NCBI GenBank assembly: GCA_016712275.1
Contig: JADJRI010000032.1
Span: forward strand, 1-64,000
Source of the DNA: Planctomycetota bacterium
Lineage (GTDB): Bacteria; Planctomycetota; Phycisphaerae; UBA1845; UTPLA1
Reading direction: 5' to 3'
DNA length: 64,000 nt
The position numbers and the translations under genes are program-made. Of this stretch, positions 8,588 through 17,215 are shown one piece after another. The stretch's first letter is position 1. Each line of letters opens with the position of its first letter. The notes beneath the pieces were generated by a model, which was not told where the DNA came from, did no database searches, and saw only the letters and a list, made by a program, of their open reading frames with translations.

Positions 8588-10621
8588 ATGAAACACAACC
8601 CCTTTGAAAGCCAGCTTGAAAAACTGGCCAGAACCCTGACCGATCGATTCGGCGTCACGGTGACGTGCCGTGGCGAATCGGCTTATACCGATGGCAAACA
8701 GATCGTGCTGCCATCGCTTCCCGATCCGATGGATGACGCGCTGGAACGCATGATCGTGGGCTACCTCGATCATGAAATGGCCCATGTGGCCTTCTCGGAT
8801 TTCGGCGAGGTGGCGACATTCAACCAGAAGTATCCCGGCGCTGAGGGGATGCTCAACGTCGTCGAGGATGCCTTGATCGAGAAACTCGCCATGCAGCGCT
8901 GGCCGGGTGTGCGGGCGAATCTCGATGCACTGTTCAATCAAGTCAAGCGGCGCGTGAAGTCGTCGATGCGAAAGGCCCACCCGTTTCGACGATTTTGTAC
9001 AGCCGTGTATATCAAGCTGTCGCACCATTCCGACATGCTTGGACTCTCGAAGGAACTCTTTGGGTTCGACGATCTGCTGAATGAGTTCCCGGATGTCCGC
9101 ACGACCGCAGATTCGGCAAAACTGTCGGCCAAGTTGCTCAAGCGGTGGATCCAGCGCCAACGGTCGCCAACGCCGACACCGGAACCGCCGCCGCAGTCGC
9201 GTCCTTCATCGACCGATCAAAATGATGCCAATTCATCGCGTGAGCCACAACAGCCGAGCGGCAATGGGAGTAAGTCGGATTCGAAGCCCGATGGCACCTG
9301 CCAGGGCGACGCCGATCCCAATCAGTTGCCGGTAGATGACGAAATCGCTGACGACAATTCTCAACCCGAGAATTCGGAAGATGATGATTTATCCAATGAA
9401 TCTGATAGCAGCGACTCGGATGTTGATGCCGAGGAATCTGCCGAGCCCGAATCGCCGGCGCCGAAGTCGCCCGAGAGTGCAAGAGTTGAATCCGAATCCG
9501 AGTTTCCAAGCAGTGCCGGGCCGGTCGTGTCGCCTTCAGATGAATCAATTGATGTTGGCGAATTGCGCATCACCGGTAGCATGTCAGGAGAGGCCGACGG
9601 CGATGCCGAAATCGATCCCGCAGAACTCGCCACCGTGACGGGCGGCGCGGGCACCCAGTCGCAGATCAGCACGATGGTGCTCGAGTCGATCGAAAAGGCC
9701 GCCAAGGAGATTGATGGCAAGGACTGCTATCGCGTCTTCACCCGGCAGCATGACCGTATTGAGCTAGTCCCCAAGGCCGACGATTCGGCAATCGCGGAAC
9801 TTCTGGCGCGCGATGCCGACATCGTTCGCCGCCTTCGCCGGGGACTGACCAACGCCCTTCGTTCCGCCGAAAAACGCTGGTGGCGGGATGAACAGCCGCG
9901 CGGCGAACTGTCGCCCCGCACGCTCCATCGCCTCTGCCTCGACCGGCCGCAGCTCGATGTGTTTCGCACGCGGGCCGTGGTCCAGGGTCAATCCGCTGCG
10001 GTCTGTCTCGTGCTGGATGCCTCTGGCTCCATGACTCTGTCCAAGATGGACGTTGCACGGGCTGCGGTGCGGGCGCTTCTCGAATCGTTGCACGACCTGA
10101 GAATCCCCACCGCGGCGTTCACCTTTACCACGGGCATGGCCTTCGATGTGAATCGGGCTTCGATCGAGACGGGAAGTTCTCCAGGCAACCTGCTCAAGCG
10201 ATTCGGCCGCGTGGCGAATCTGGAGAACGGGGTCATCAAACAGTTTGACGAGCCGATCAAGACCGCACTCGCGCGACTGCCCACCATCTGCGGAACGGGT
10301 CTCACACCCTTGGGCGAAGCGATGGAGATCGGCGCCCGCCGGCTCATTGTCCGCCGCGAGACCCGCAAGATTCTGCTGATCATCACCGATGGCAAGGCCG
10401 GCTGCGAAGGAAGCAGTCAGGTCTGCCACGAACACGCGCTTCACGTTGCCAAGCGTATTACACCCACCGGCATCGAGCTTGTCGGTGTTGGAATTCATGA
10501 AGAGAGTTTGAAGGAAGTTATTCCTGACACGATCGTCGTTCAGGAGCTTCAGGACGTGCCGGCCCAGCTGTGCAAACTGCTTGGCCGCACATTGAAGAGA
10601 GGAGTCTGTCATGTTGGATAG
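8588..10621 (+). CDS. CobT-like protein: HExxH domain plus VWA domain
   Basis: A 677-residue protein. The N-terminal domain contains a metallopeptidase-like HEMAH (62-66) within YLDHEMAHVAFSDF, with an Glu-rich helix after it. Residues of about 190-370 form a low-complexity Pro/Ser and then Asp/Glu linker. The C-terminal VWA domain has the metal-binding DASGS (477-481) and a late ITDGKAG. This architecture is that of CobT-like partners of CobS-type AAA+ rings. The start has AAAGGAG 8 nt upstream. The stop overlaps the next start by 11 bp. Whether the HExxH domain is an active protease or a structural relic cannot be told from sequence alone. Confidence 0.88.
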   Translation: MKHNPFESQLEKLARTLTDRFGVTVTCRGESAYTDGKQIVLPSLPDPMDDALERMIVGYLDHEMAHVAFSDFGEVATFNQKYPGAEGMLNVVEDALIEKLAMQRWPGVRANLDALFNQVKRRVKSSMRKAHPFRRFCTAVYIKLSHHSDMLGLSKELFGFDDLLNEFPDVRTTADSAKLSAKLLKRWIQRQRSPTPTPEPPPQSRPSSTDQNDANSSREPQQPSGNGSKSDSKPDGTCQGDADPNQLPVDDEIADDNSQPENSEDDDLSNESDSSDSDVDAEESAEPESPAPKSPESARVESESEFPSSAGPVVSPSDESIDVGELRITGSMSGEADGDAEIDPAELATVTGGAGTQSQISTMVLESIEKAAKEIDGKDCYRVFTRQHDRIELVPKADDSAIAELLARDADIVRRLRRGLTNALRSAEKRWWRDEQPRGELSPRTLHRLCLDRPQLDVFRTRAVVQGQSAAVCLVLDASGSMTLSKMDVARAAVRALLESLHDLRIPTAAFTFTTGMAFDVNRASIETGSSPGNLLKRFGRVANLENGVIKQFDEPIKTALARLPTICGTGLTPLGEAMEIGARRLIVRRETRKILLIITDGKAGCEGSSQVCHEHALHVAKRITPTGIELVGVGIHEESLKEVIPDTIVVQELQDVPAQLCKLLGRTLKRGVCHVG

Positions 10622-11162
10622 GAAGGTGGAACAGATGTTGAATATTGCCATGATGCTAACAGCCGATGAGATCGATGAGATTCACGCGAGTCAGTCCGCG
10701 GGAGCCGTGATCGCCGCCGTCGACGATGAATCGACTGCTGAAGAGCACGATTCATTGTCGCATCCTATAGGGGAACAAGCTTTCGAATCAGATGATGACG
10801 AAGCACCATCCACCCTAGTCATCGCACTAACCACCGGCGAGCGCGAGCGACTTCGTACCCGGGAATCCAAGGTGTCCACCGCCTGTGTTGGACAGGCCCG
10901 CGAGCCACACGCGTGGTGGCCGATCGGGACCGAGCTTGAAGGACGCATCAATGGCGAAGTTTTCCATGCTTCAGTCGTCGCCAATCCGCGGGTGAAGAGT
11001 GGCCGAAGCATCCTCATCGACTCCGGTCCCGCGCAAGGCCGTGTCTGCATCACACCCATTCGTGCCGCAATGGAGGCAACCGAGTCTTATCGCCAACTGA
11101 CTAAGATCGGCCGTGGGGGTGGGGTCACCAACGGCTGGGGCTTCTGGAAGCCGAAGCAGTAG
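10611..11162 (+). CDS. RAMA-like domain protein
   Basis: A 183-residue protein whose C-terminal half resembles the RAMA (restriction adenine methylase associated) fold: a GTELEGRINGEVFHASVV strand pair, then an A-rich helix, and VTNGWGFWKPK at the end. The N-terminal half is acidic and unstructured. The family is often linked to DNA modification or mobile elements; here the assignment is by pattern and not certain. The ATG at 10611 lies inside the end of the CobT-like gene and follows GAGGAG, so coupled translation with the AAA+/VWA pair is likely. It may be a substrate or adaptor for that pair (inference). Confidence 0.62.
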   Translation: MLDRKVEQMLNIAMMLTADEIDEIHASQSAGAVIAAVDDESTAEEHDSLSHPIGEQAFESDDDEAPSTLVIALTTGERERLRTRESKVSTACVGQAREPHAWWPIGTELEGRINGEVFHASVVANPRVKSGRSILIDSGPAQGRVCITPIRAAMEATESYRQLTKIGRGGGVTNGWGFWKPKQ

Positions 11163-11256
11163 AATCTTGTCACAATGCATCGCGGCGTGTGAACATGCCC
11201 ATTGGCGGCTCGCACACTTCAGATGCAACACGCTTTGCAAAAGCGACACATTCATG

Positions 11257-11779
11257 ATGACCTTGTGCTGTACGCGCCGACTGCTGGACTACTTCGATGA
11301 GAAGCCCGCGATGGAAGTGCAGCCCGAGGCCCAGAATTCTCTGCTGGGGTGCTGGTATGCAAACATGCTGTGGTATGGTTCAACCCCCCTTGGCGATCTG
11401 TGTGAACGAGCTGACGCGCTACGCCATCGTCATCCTGCTCGATGACTGTAAAAGCGTGAGCGACCTTCACATCCGCATCACCCAACGCATCCATGATACT
11501 GTTCTGCACCTGGCAGCCGCCCCAGCCATCGCCCGGCGAGTTTTCGATGAATACCGAGGCGGTGTAAGGATTGCTCCTACCGGGAACCGCAGCATCGTGG
11601 GCACCATGAACGACCTGGCATTTCACTTGGAATGGTCGTTGGACCATCACCTTCAGGCCGGACCGGTCCGCGATCTCGCCGTTGTGGAGAAAGACCTGAA
11701 TGTGATTCCGCAGCGAACACTGGATGGGTCAAATGCCAGGGACCGTTTGATTGCGGTGTGTCGCGCCGGCATCGAATAG
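11257..11779 (+). CDS. DUF6933-type protein, frameshifted at a C6 run
   Basis: The N-terminal frame reads MTLCCTRRLLDYF, then SLLGCWYANMLW. After a run of six C (11384-11389) the frame changes and continues LAICVNELTRYAIVIL, then NRSIVGTMNDLAFHLEW. Together these are the hallmark blocks of the DUF6933 family (about 170 residues, function unknown, common in mobile and defence-rich regions). One base too many or too few in the homopolymer accounts for the split. The start is one of two adjacent ATGs (11254/11257); 11257 fits the usual family N-terminus. Confidence 0.72.
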
Positions 11780-11890
11780 TCAATCCCCAGGTCCTACGCC
11801 GGTTCCGGCGCAGGAATCCCAACCACGCCTCGTTCTGAGGCAGCTGTACTTCACTGACAACCCAAACACCTTTTAGAAGGAGATGTTCTC

Positions 11891-12280
11891 ATGGACAGAC
11901 CCGATGTCATCGTCGCCGTCGAAGGCGGCGTGGCCGATGTCACTGTCTTCAAACCCAATGTCGTTGTCGAAGTCCGCGACTTCGATGTCGAAGGCGCGGA
12001 TGAAGGCGATGAGTTCATGTGGCGCGACGAAAACGGCGACCTGTGCTGGCGCTACTTTGTCGAGAGGGGAAGCAGAGGTGAAGCCATGACGGCCGAAGAC
12101 CTCAAGCGACTGGCCGATGACCTGCGTCTCATCGCCGGCATCAAGTCCGAACTCAAAATTGACTCCGATCCGAATGGCCTGCATGTTCTTCGTATCAATG
12201 GCGTCGACTTTTTTTTCCGCGCCGATGGTTCGGGCTATGACGGCTGGGGCAGAGCGATCGTTCCCGGCTTTCCACTTTGA
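11891..12280 (+). CDS. Conserved hypothetical protein
   Basis: A 129-residue protein with an excellent ribosome binding site (AGAAGGAGA, about 9 nt before the ATG). The N-terminal half is a beta-rich repeat of Val and Asp (VIVAVEGGVADVTVF, then VEVRDFDVEGAD), as seen in small plasmid-encoded proteins. The C-terminal half contains GVDFFFRADGSGYDGWG. The function is unknown. No membrane segment or Cys is present. Confidence 0.68.
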   Translation: MDRPDVIVAVEGGVADVTVFKPNVVVEVRDFDVEGADEGDEFMWRDENGDLCWRYFVERGSRGEAMTAEDLKRLADDLRLIAGIKSELKIDSDPNGLHVLRINGVDFFFRADGSGYDGWGRAIVPGFPL

Positions 12281-12376
12281 CAAACCACTGTGTTTCAAAT
12301 GTCCGTGCTCGACCTCCAGATTGGGGTCGAGCACTTCAACAACCAAACCCCACATTCATATAGCAAAGGTGAAACC

Positions 12377-12859
12377 ATGAAAGAAATCAATAAAGACAAG
12401 AGTCAACATCTGAGACAGGATGACCCATTCGCGGAAGTCCCGGTGATTTTCGCGTACACAAGAGCCCAGGCCATTGAAGATGGTGTGCTGATTGATCTAA
12501 CAGAATGGGCCAGGGAGACGAGCTTCAAGGTCCCGGTGGCCTGTACGTCCGAAGTCTGGCACCGCTACATCACGCCGCCGGCCGGTACGCGCGAATTTGG
12601 CCAATCCGAACGCGGTCGCGCGCACGACACCTTATGGATGTTATTCGTTGCAATCAAGCGGCGGTCATCTGACAATCAGCTCAATTCGCGGACCGATGGA
12701 GGCAAAGGCGAAGCAAGGCGGGGCAATGATCAGTTGCTCTATGAGGTGATCTTCCTTCAGGCGCCGCAACATCATGAAACGATTCAACTCAAGTCCATCT
12801 GCGGACCGGGAGACAATGGAGAACCTGTCATCACGATCATGCTTCCAAATGAGGATTGA
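12377..12859 (+). CDS. DUF6573 family protein
   Basis: A 160-residue protein matching the DUF6573 pattern: VIFAYTRAQAIEDGVLIDLT near the N-terminus, PVACTSEVWHRYI, a DTLWMLFVAIKRR helix, and a conserved tail ending CGPGDNGEPVITIMLP. The family has no assigned activity and is typical of plasmids and conjugative elements. The ATG at 12377 follows GGTGAAACC, a weak site. The gene supports the view that 5-13 kb is mobile-element cargo. Confidence 0.82.
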   Translation: MKEINKDKSQHLRQDDPFAEVPVIFAYTRAQAIEDGVLIDLTEWARETSFKVPVACTSEVWHRYITPPAGTREFGQSERGRAHDTLWMLFVAIKRRSSDNQLNSRTDGGKGEARRGNDQLLYEVIFLQAPQHHETIQLKSICGPGDNGEPVITIMLPNED

Positions 12860-13029
12860 TCGTTTCTTTTTCTCTACCCACTTCCTTGTCGCGGCCGCTT
12901 TTCTGGCCGCGATTCTCTCCATGACCTAGCGAGAGCTCTGTACTTTTCGCGTCGATATTGGGCAGCGAGCGCCGTCTCTGCTACACTCAACGCATTATCG
13001 AAGGGCAACCTGAGGCATTTCACGCAACT

Positions 13030-13242
13030 ATGGAATCCTTGGCGAAAAATCTGCACCCCAGCCGTTTCACGGAGATGTCACCGCTCATGGCGGCGATCGT
13101 CGCTTACGTGCTCGGCGAATCCTGGACCGATCCGCGAATCGAAGAGATCACGGTCAGCGAAACCGAGAACTTCGTGTACATCCGCAAGGCAGGTGCGGCG
13201 GGCTTACAAGTACGAATTATGAAAGTTGATCCAAACGAATGA
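13030..13242 (+). CDS. Small conserved hypothetical protein
   Basis: A protein of 70 residues if it starts at the ATG at 13030. The frame is open 24 codons further upstream to a TTG at 12958, and coding character there is uncertain. Key text is LHPSRFTEMSPLMAAIVAYV, then WTDPRIEEITVSETENFVYI. I have the impression that this is a recurrent small protein of mobile regions, but no function is known. No clear ribosome binding site precedes the ATG. Confidence 0.5.
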   Translation: MESLAKNLHPSRFTEMSPLMAAIVAYVLGESWTDPRIEEITVSETENFVYIRKAGAAGLQVRIMKVDPNE

Positions 13243-13294
13243 TTTACATGGCGATTTACTGCCCATCTGCAATCTGATCGGGCGTTGGTTTTCA

Positions 13295-13894
13295 TTACGT
13301 CCGTCGCCGGCGATCCAACAGCAGAACTCCAAGCAGGCAACCGGTCGCGCTTGCCGGCTCGGGAACGATTTGAATCGTGAGCGATTGCCCGAAATCTACG
13401 TTCACCGAACCCGGCTCTTGAACTAAAAAGCCGTCTGGGACCCCGATGAAGTTAGCGTTATCGGCCACTTCGGCTACCACCTTCGTCATGCCAGCTGTCA
13501 GTGCGGTCAGCTCTATCTGAAGAAATTCGTATGGGGCACCAATGCCTCGGTTTGGGTCCGTGAAGAATCCGCCGTCACCGCCAAAAACGTCGTGCAAGCC
13601 GGAGCCATCAATCGATCCCGAATTGCTGAACAACGGATCCGGCATGCCGAGCTGCGTAATCGAATTGATTTGAAGCAGGCCCGCGTCTGTGCTGTCGAGG
13701 AGCAGGTTTAGGGCATACGCATAAAGGCCGTTGTTGGGCGCGGCATCATACACCTGGGCGGCAACATGTAAGGTGGTTTGCTGCCCGGGAGTAAGGATCA
13801 AATCATCCGCGCTCAGAAACACCTGCACGTTCGCGGCGCTTGCAGCCGAACCCGTCAACAGTATCGCCGCGACAATGATAGTGAATTTGCTCAT
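13295..13894 (-). CDS. PEP-CTERM sorting-signal exported protein
   Basis: A 199-residue secreted protein with a signal peptide (MSKFTIIVAAILLTGSAASA). A beta-rich body of about 145 residues could be a cohesin-like fold. The C-terminus has the PEP-CTERM signature: VPEPAS, a short hydrophobic stretch, and RRRR at the end. Proteins of this kind are processed by exosortase and anchored or exported in the envelope or biofilm matrix. The gene is the first of a run of minus-strand exported proteins. No ATPase or enzyme motif is seen. Confidence 0.85.
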   Translation of the reverse strand: MSKFTIIVAAILLTGSAASAANVQVFLSADDLILTPGQQTTLHVAAQVYDAAPNNGLYAYALNLLLDSTDAGLLQINSITQLGMPDPLFSNSGSIDGSGLHDVFGGDGGFFTDPNRGIGAPYEFLQIELTALTAGMTKVVAEVADNANFIGVPDGFLVQEPGSVNVDFGQSLTIQIVPEPASATGCLLGVLLLDRRRRT

Positions 13895-14004
13895 ACCCCC
13901 AACCTTTCGAAGCCTTCGCGTTGCGCTAACTTACGATCGATGATTCGTTCGCGACTACCCAACATGAAAAGCGCCCCTCAGACAAAAAAAGCGCCAGCAG
14001 ACGG

Positions 14005-15999
14005 CTAGAACTCCAGCATATTCAACCAGCTATTGCGAACCAACTGGATGTCCTGAAAATTCACGATGCCGCTCGAATTGAGGTCGGCATTGGCGTTATA
14101 TCCGGACTGTCCAACCATCTGTAGCCAAGAATTTCGAATGCCCTGTTCGTCCATGTCGTCCACCAAGCGATCACCGGTCCCATCCCCGCGCAGCCTGAAC
14201 AGATTCTGCCCGGGCTCCACTCCAAAACGAAAGATGCCGTCCTGCGACCCATCAGTAAGAGCCAGCGGCCCGCCGCCGAATGTCGCGCGAATCGAATTCG
14301 CGAGAAGTTGCAATTCATAGTTCCCATCGCCCAGCATTGTCGTCTTTCCCGGCCCCTGACTGTCAGTTGTCAGATCGACCCGCAATCGCATGAGCGATGA
14401 GTCATACGTATATCGATCCGCCGATAAAGGCACGGCCATCAACGATCCGCCGCCCACCGGCCGCTGCCAGAGTGTGACCGCATTGGTCACACTCCCGCTC
14501 CCGATCAGCGCGGCCATGTTGTTGCTGGCGGTGAAATCGACAGCGACCTCCGTCACATTGGATCGTTGGGTGAGCCCGGCGTTTACAAGCACGCTATCCA
14601 CCTGAAGCGCCGGCATGTAGGTCAATTCATACGTGTATCCGCCGCCGGCTGGCAGGTCATCGAGAATGTACAGGCGATGCTCCTCCACCATGGGCGGGCC
14701 GTCAATTGGAAGCCAGCGATGTGTCGTCCATGCGTTCACGATGTCGCCAGGGCCTCCTGTCGATAATTCGACGCCCGCGCCGCCCGCGCCGGCAAGTCTC
14801 ACTGCTCTGGCCAGGGAATACGAGCCTGCACCGGGATCCATCACACGAATGAAGTTCAGATCACCTTGGCTTGCGGTGGCCATAAGATGAACGATCAGAT
14901 TCTGATTGGTCGGGGGCGAATCAATCGTACCGTCAAGAACGGCATGAACGGGCAGCACCGTGCCATCGCTCGAATGGACGCAGTCGGGAATGTCGTCGGC
15001 GCCGGGATCCGCGCTCGGACAGCCGCCCTCGACGCCGCGGTTGTTCACCAAGAAATCAGGCAGCGCGTCTTCGCCGGGCAACAAGACGACATGATTCAAT
15101 TCGTAGATGTCGACGCGTTCGATTAAGGAGAGCGCGGGATTGTTCAGCGCATTCACATGCTCAAACGTCGCGTTGTAGGCGATGAACTCGCCTTGAAGCG
15201 TTGAACTCATCAACCAGCGCGCGACGGCCGAGCCATTCGGCGGGATATCGCCGAAGGTGACCGCAAGCGTTGGTGAGATGGACTGGGTTCCAACCTGGGC
15301 GCCAAGAATGTTGAAGTTGACCACGAGCCCGTTGTCGTTGCGGGTGATCCGTGGCTGGCTGGATGTGATACGCATGCCCCGTGCTGCGCCGTGGCCGGCG
15401 TTGGTGACCAGGAGTCCAAGTGAAAAGGGTTCGGCCGGCTCAATCGGATTGGTGCCGTCAAGCAATTGAAACGGATTGTCGCTGTAAACCGGGCTCTGAA
15501 GAAAATACTTGAGGAACAGCTTGGCATCGGGCAAGACCTGAATCGGCGCAGGGTAAAGGGGAACGTTGACAAGGTTACCGCCCTGAAGATACGAAAAGTG
15601 ACCGCCGACGGTGTAGGACTCGGCACTCGAACTCGGGGCAGCTTGGTCGGTCGGGAATATGGTCCAGACGGCTGTGGCCGTAACGCCGGGGGGAATAACA
15701 CCTGTGCCGTAAACATCGCCAATATTGGGATTCACTTCAGGCGCATAAAGTCCACCGAAGCGGCTATTGGCTGGCTGATTCGCCGAATCGCGGAGGTCGA
15801 GATCGACTAGCACCTGCTGGAGCAGTTCGGGAGAGTCGTTTGTGATCGTCAGCGTCGCACGAAAGACCGTGCGGGTGATGACGGCGTCTTGACTGATTTG
15901 TATGGTGACGCGGGCGCATGCCGTTTCTTGGGCGCTTGCACTGACGCCTGACAGGAAGAGGAAGGACAACAACAATATAGCGAGAGCTGCTTTACTCAT
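14005..15999 (-). CDS. Large exported protein with C-terminal dockerin-like domain
   Basis: A 664-residue protein starting at 15999 with a signal peptide ending near SGVSASAQ. GAGGT lies 5 nt upstream of that ATG; the frame is open upstream but lacks coding character. The body has repeated beta-sandwich text (TRTVFRATLTITNDSPELL), like surface adhesion repeats. The last 60 residues contain two EF-hand-like dockerin loops (GDGTGDRLVDDMDEQG, then NADLNSSGIVNFQDIQLV). This is the normal planctomycete form of a type I dockerin module. It is probably cell-surface. The ligand or enzyme activity is unknown. Confidence 0.82.
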   Translation of the reverse strand: MSKAALAILLLSFLFLSGVSASAQETACARVTIQISQDAVITRTVFRATLTITNDSPELLQQVLVDLDLRDSANQPANSRFGGLYAPEVNPNIGDVYGTGVIPPGVTATAVWTIFPTDQAAPSSSAESYTVGGHFSYLQGGNLVNVPLYPAPIQVLPDAKLFLKYFLQSPVYSDNPFQLLDGTNPIEPAEPFSLGLLVTNAGHGAARGMRITSSQPRITRNDNGLVVNFNILGAQVGTQSISPTLAVTFGDIPPNGSAVARWLMSSTLQGEFIAYNATFEHVNALNNPALSLIERVDIYELNHVVLLPGEDALPDFLVNNRGVEGGCPSADPGADDIPDCVHSSDGTVLPVHAVLDGTIDSPPTNQNLIVHLMATASQGDLNFIRVMDPGAGSYSLARAVRLAGAGGAGVELSTGGPGDIVNAWTTHRWLPIDGPPMVEEHRLYILDDLPAGGGYTYELTYMPALQVDSVLVNAGLTQRSNVTEVAVDFTASNNMAALIGSGSVTNAVTLWQRPVGGGSLMAVPLSADRYTYDSSLMRLRVDLTTDSQGPGKTTMLGDGNYELQLLANSIRATFGGGPLALTDGSQDGIFRFGVEPGQNLFRLRGDGTGDRLVDDMDEQGIRNSWLQMVGQSGYNANADLNSSGIVNFQDIQLVRNSWLNMLEF

Positions 16000-16501
16000 A
16001 TTGACCTCTATCAACTCATTAAGAAAGCACACTTCTTCAGAGGGCGCGAGACTCGACACCTCCGCGAGGATGCCTTTGCGGCGGCCGCCGGGCGCTTCAG
16101 CGCTTCGAGGATCGCCGTAGTGTCGTAGTCTGATGTCATCGGCAAGAGCAGTTTTGCACGTGCTCGGGCATGGTGACTTACGCCACCAGAGCCACATTCT
16201 GCTCTTGACGAGTCGGTACTAATGCACCGACGCCGCACTAACGGCTCCGATCCTCGCACAGCAGCGGCAGACGTCGATAACTCGAGTGCGTCATCATGTG
16301 CGCTTACCCCGGATCGTTCCAGCCTTTGCGCAACTTACGAATCGGCGTCGGCTTTATAACTTCCGTTCATTGCTGTCTCAGCGGTGGCTTCGACTCTCTC
16401 GTCTCCTGAAATCGCAAAGGTTACAGATCATTGCCACGAGACACATCAACAGTGCCGCCTGTTTCCGTTATGCCTTTATTAGGGACAACCCGAAGATGAC
16501 T
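16000..16501. other. Intergenic region without recognisable feature
   Basis: About 500 bp between the dockerin protein start and the 3' end of the RHS locus. I see no gene with coding character and no clear terminator. It should contain the promoter of the dockerin gene on the minus strand. Confidence 0.5.
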
Positions 16502-17215
16502 CTATGTACTCTCTACCCTCTGGAAAATCGAAATACCGAAACGGTGGACAATGGAATCGCCCCGGGGTGGCGTTCCGCCTTCCGACCCACCGCTATGGCC
16601 GCCGTCTCCGGGCGCCGGCAGCTGCACTGGCGGAGGTGTGGGTCGGAGCGATGGAGGCGGAAATGCAGACCCTGCGGATCCAGCACCAACCGGTGGCCCA
16701 GAAGGTGGCAGTACAAGCGGAGGTCCCGGCGAACTGGGGCTGGGCCGCAGTGCTTCCACTTGAGAGCACGGCTCCGGCTCACGACATCCAAGTTCACAAA
16801 CCCAAATTCCGGTAACCCGACAAAGCAACTGGTAAATTGGAGGGGGGGAGAACGTGCACATCACCTGAAACACTGTATGGCAGATGGGGCGACAAAGACT
16901 ACTACCGGAAGGGTCAAGGTATGTCCATGGGTTGTTCGCGACATACGTGCGTGCATTTCCATGGCTCCCGGAGTCGAACAATATTCCAAGGACGTCGCGA
17001 TGCACGAACTGCCCCGATCTCGGGTCAAGCAATCTTGATCTATAGTCAAGCAGTTGAAGTCCTGGGACCAACACGCGACCTGCAAAGAGGCTGTTCGCGC
17101 CGTATTGCGAAGAGTCAAGCAGTTGTCCATTCGCCCCGTAGAAGTCTGCATTTCCAAAGTCGGAAAAGTCATATCGTTCAATGTGACTCGCCGCCCCGTA
17201 CGCTATGCACTGCAA
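16502..17215 (-). CDS. RHS locus, C-terminal segment
   Basis: This frame carries the end of the RHS core: the conserved YRSRLLDPRSGQFVHRD, then YVANNPWTYLDPSG, which mark the boundary between the RHS shell and the variable tip. The tip here is about 130 residues, with seven Cys in the first 50 (CRPICHTVFQVMC, CRVTGIWVCELGC) and a Pro/Ser/Gly-rich tail. It does not resemble any toxin domain I know. It follows the 17203-18732 segment through a frameshift near 17210. Confidence 0.75.
   Translation of the reverse strand: MQCIAYGAASHIERYDFSDFGNADFYGANGQLLDSSQYGANSLFAGRVLVPGLQLLDYRSRLLDPRSGQFVHRDVLGILFDSGSHGNARTYVANNPWTYLDPSGSSLCRPICHTVFQVMCTFSPPPIYQLLCRVTGIWVCELGCREPEPCSQVEALRPSPSSPGPPLVLPPSGPPVGAGSAGSAFPPPSLRPTPPPVQLPAPGDGGHSGGSEGGTPPRGDSIVHRFGISIFQRVEST

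Noticed and set aside
7377..10621. Cobaltochelatase CobS/CobT
   Set aside because: The fold families match, but no CobN and no cobalamin gene is present, and the zinc finger is unlike metabolic CobS. I call them CobS-like and CobT-like only.
14066..15810. Several plus-strand frames of 70-114 codons
   Set aside because: Antisense of the dockerin protein at 14005-15999.
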